Positions 62,696 to 64,000 of a stretch of 64,000 nucleotides of DNA are shown in pieces. The first letter of the stretch is position 1. Each line of letters opens with the position of its first letter. Source of the DNA: an uncultured Spirochaetaceae bacterium (GTDB taxonomy: Bacteria > Spirochaetota > Spirochaetia > Sphaerochaetales > Sphaerochaetaceae); NCBI GenBank assembly GCA_944389025.1, contig CALXKU010000008.1, positions 1 through 64,000 of the forward strand, given 5' to 3'. The translations under genes and the position numbers were made by a program. A model generated the notes under the pieces. It saw nothing but the letters and a program-made list of their open reading frames with translations, ran no database searches and was not told where the DNA came from.

Positions 62696-63469
62696 ATGGA
62701 AATCATAGAAAGAAAAATAGGCAATGGCGGTGCCATGCTGAGAATGTTCCTTCACCGTGATATGAGCGCACTCGCATCAGAGAACGTAGTTTTTCCCGAA
62801 AAGAGGCGGGCCGTGCTTGTAATACCCGGTGGCGGGTACAACCATGTTTCAGAACGTGAGGCTGAGCCTGTAGCCTTCTCGTTCTTCGCAAAGGGTTATG
62901 AGGCAGCGGTGCTCTACTATTCCGTCTCTGATGATATCGCGTTTTCTAATCCGATAGAGGAGGCCTCCCTTGCGCTTTGCGAGCTGAGAAGACTTGAGAG
63001 TGTCGATCCTGAAAGGGTACTCTCCATCGGTTTTTCTGCAGGAGCGCATCTTGCCGCAATGCTTGCAGAGCATGGATGTGAATTTGATAAGGACGCCAAA
63101 CTAAATGCATTAATCCTTTCATACCCGGTAATTACGATGGGAAAGGAGACTCATGTGGGCTCCAGAGAGATGATCTGTCCTACCATTGGTAATGAGGACT
63201 ATCTAAGTGCTGAGCGCTGTGTAAGCCCCTCTTTCCCTCCGACTTACATATGGAGTACGAGGGAGGATGAGACTGTTGATGTGAAAAACAGCCTCATGAT
63301 GTATGAGGCTCTGCTAGCTAATGGCGTTTTCTCAGAAATACATATCTATCCTGAAGGCAAGCATGGGCTTTCGGTTGCCACTTCGGAGTCTGGTACTCCG
63401 GATGGCTACGTAGCAAGATGGCTTGATGAGGCGTTCTTATTCCTCGAGAGGGTGTTCAGAAATATCTGA
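62696..63469 (+). CDS. Alpha/beta hydrolase (BD-FAE/acetyl-esterase type)
   Basis: The 257-residue enzyme has the oxyanion motif VIPGGGYNHVSEREAEPVAF, nucleophile elbow SIGFSAGAHLAAML (about 104), aspartate in REDETVDVKN and histidine in EGKHGLSVA. It resembles carbohydrate acetyl-esterases and feruloyl-esterase-like members. ATG 62696 is preferred; the TTG 62678 extension has no ribosome site. CATGAT lies six bases before the ATG. Confidence 0.8.
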   Translation: MEIIERKIGNGGAMLRMFLHRDMSALASENVVFPEKRRAVLVIPGGGYNHVSEREAEPVAFSFFAKGYEAAVLYYSVSDDIAFSNPIEEASLALCELRRLESVDPERVLSIGFSAGAHLAAMLAEHGCEFDKDAKLNALILSYPVITMGKETHVGSREMICPTIGNEDYLSAERCVSPSFPPTYIWSTREDETVDVKNSLMMYEALLANGVFSEIHIYPEGKHGLSVATSESGTPDGYVARWLDEAFLFLERVFRNI

Positions 63470-64000
63470 TCATCCCCTCACTTGCTCTGATGCCGCTTGC
63501 CCAGGCCCCGGTTATGCCGCGGCTTGTGCCGGCCCCATCTCCCGCGAAGAACACGCTCTCGCATACCTGGAAATTGCCATCACGGTATTCAGGCTTATTC
63601 GCATAGAGCTTTATCTCGGGGTAGTACATTATGGTTGACGGATGGAGGACGCCAGGGACTATCGTATCCAGATTCTTCATTGCAGACCAGATGTAACGCA
63701 GTATCTTGCTTGGCATCGCGAGCGATATGTCTGACGGGGAGGCGTCAAGACTTGGCTTGAAGTCGTAAAGATCTCCGTTGAACGTGGCTATCTTGCTCCT
63801 TCTTCCCAGTCTGAAATCTCCTACCCTCTGCATGAGAGGCTTTCCACCTCCCATGAGGGAAGCAAGAAGGCCGAGGTGCTCAGCAAAGGTCTGTCCCGAT
63901 GCAAGAGGCTCCGTAAAGCGAACGGTCTTTAACAGAGCGAAATTGACCAGTCCGTTGTTCCTGCTCTCATCAGCCTTGAACGCATGTCCGTTCACACTGT
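63456..64000 (-). CDS. NAD(P)/FAD-dependent dehydrogenase, C-terminal part
   Basis: This open frame continues past the right edge, so the N-terminal Rossmann domain is not seen; GTG 63995 is not a real start. The visible 180 residues match the C-terminus of COG2509-type uncharacterised FAD-dependent dehydrogenases: VNGHAFKADESRNNGLVNFALL, YYPEIKLYANKPEYRD, VCESVFFAGDGAGTSRGITGAWASG. The last motif is the FAD-binding second strand. It overlaps the esterase end by 14 bases. Confidence 0.8.
   Translation of the reverse strand, partial: SVNGHAFKADESRNNGLVNFALLKTVRFTEPLASGQTFAEHLGLLASLMGGGKPLMQRVGDFRLGRRSKIATFNGDLYDFKPSLDASPSDISLAMPSKILRYIWSAMKNLDTIVPGVLHPSTIMYYPEIKLYANKPEYRDGNFQVCESVFFAGDGAGTSRGITGAWASGIRASEGMIRYF

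Overview
The window looks like a chromosome segment of a host-associated spirochaete, probably near Sphaerochaetaceae/Treponemataceae; this is inferred from gene content. The best markers are an alanyl-tRNA synthetase of about 597 residues that stops after the editing domain (the short form known from spirochaetes), two TAXI-type TRAP transporters with fused permeases, an EFR1-type flavodoxin/ferredoxin, and a small beta-barrel-like surface protein. No rRNA, tRNA or CRISPR array was seen.
Region by region. 1-3.8 kb is a collapsed defence island: the end of an AlbA_2-type protein with a heptapeptide repeat, a frameshifted BREX pglZ whose N-terminal part runs in frame into an MIT_C (phospholipase D-like) tail, an intact Abi_C protein, a transposase remnant and a decayed second AlbA_2-type gene. 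3.8-15.5 kb is a carbon-acid catabolic regulon: a divergent PrpR-like activator, twin inverted operators, then DUF1537 kinase, Fe-alcohol dehydrogenase, DapA-type aldolase, PdxA-type dehydrogenase, a TAXI-TRAP transporter, a TIM-barrel isomerase and a Gfo/Idh oxidoreductase. 15.5-23 kb has an EFR1 protein, a MATE pump, a DUF1847 protein with two GntR regulators, and an SLC13 transporter with both subunits of a class I fumarase/tartrate dehydratase. 23-35.5 kb is mixed: M20 peptidase, DUF234 ATPase, UvrA2-like ATPase, hydrolases, transporters, AraC, SDR, and a glycosyltransferase with a G10 tract. 35.5-42 kb holds a second TAXI-TRAP system, a DUF3842 protein and a complete ECF vitamin transporter behind a riboswitch-like leader. 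42-64 kb is largely core: EamA, PanE, DprA-like, alaS, TetR, oleate hydratase, rlmN, an Rpn-type nuclease, hflX, ychF, a GH2 enzyme, Crp/Fnr plus thioredoxin, rpsD, a two-component system, a phosphoesterase, an esterase and the end of an FAD protein.
Two signals cut across gene boundaries. First, many genes that head transcription units have a -10 box 6-8 bases before the ATG and no Shine-Dalgarno, so they are predicted to be leaderless; genes inside operons mostly have a clear Shine-Dalgarno. Second, there are two structured RNAs: the ECF leader, whose P1 stem competes with a hairpin covering the ribosome-binding site, and a multibranched RNA between rpsD and its terminator.
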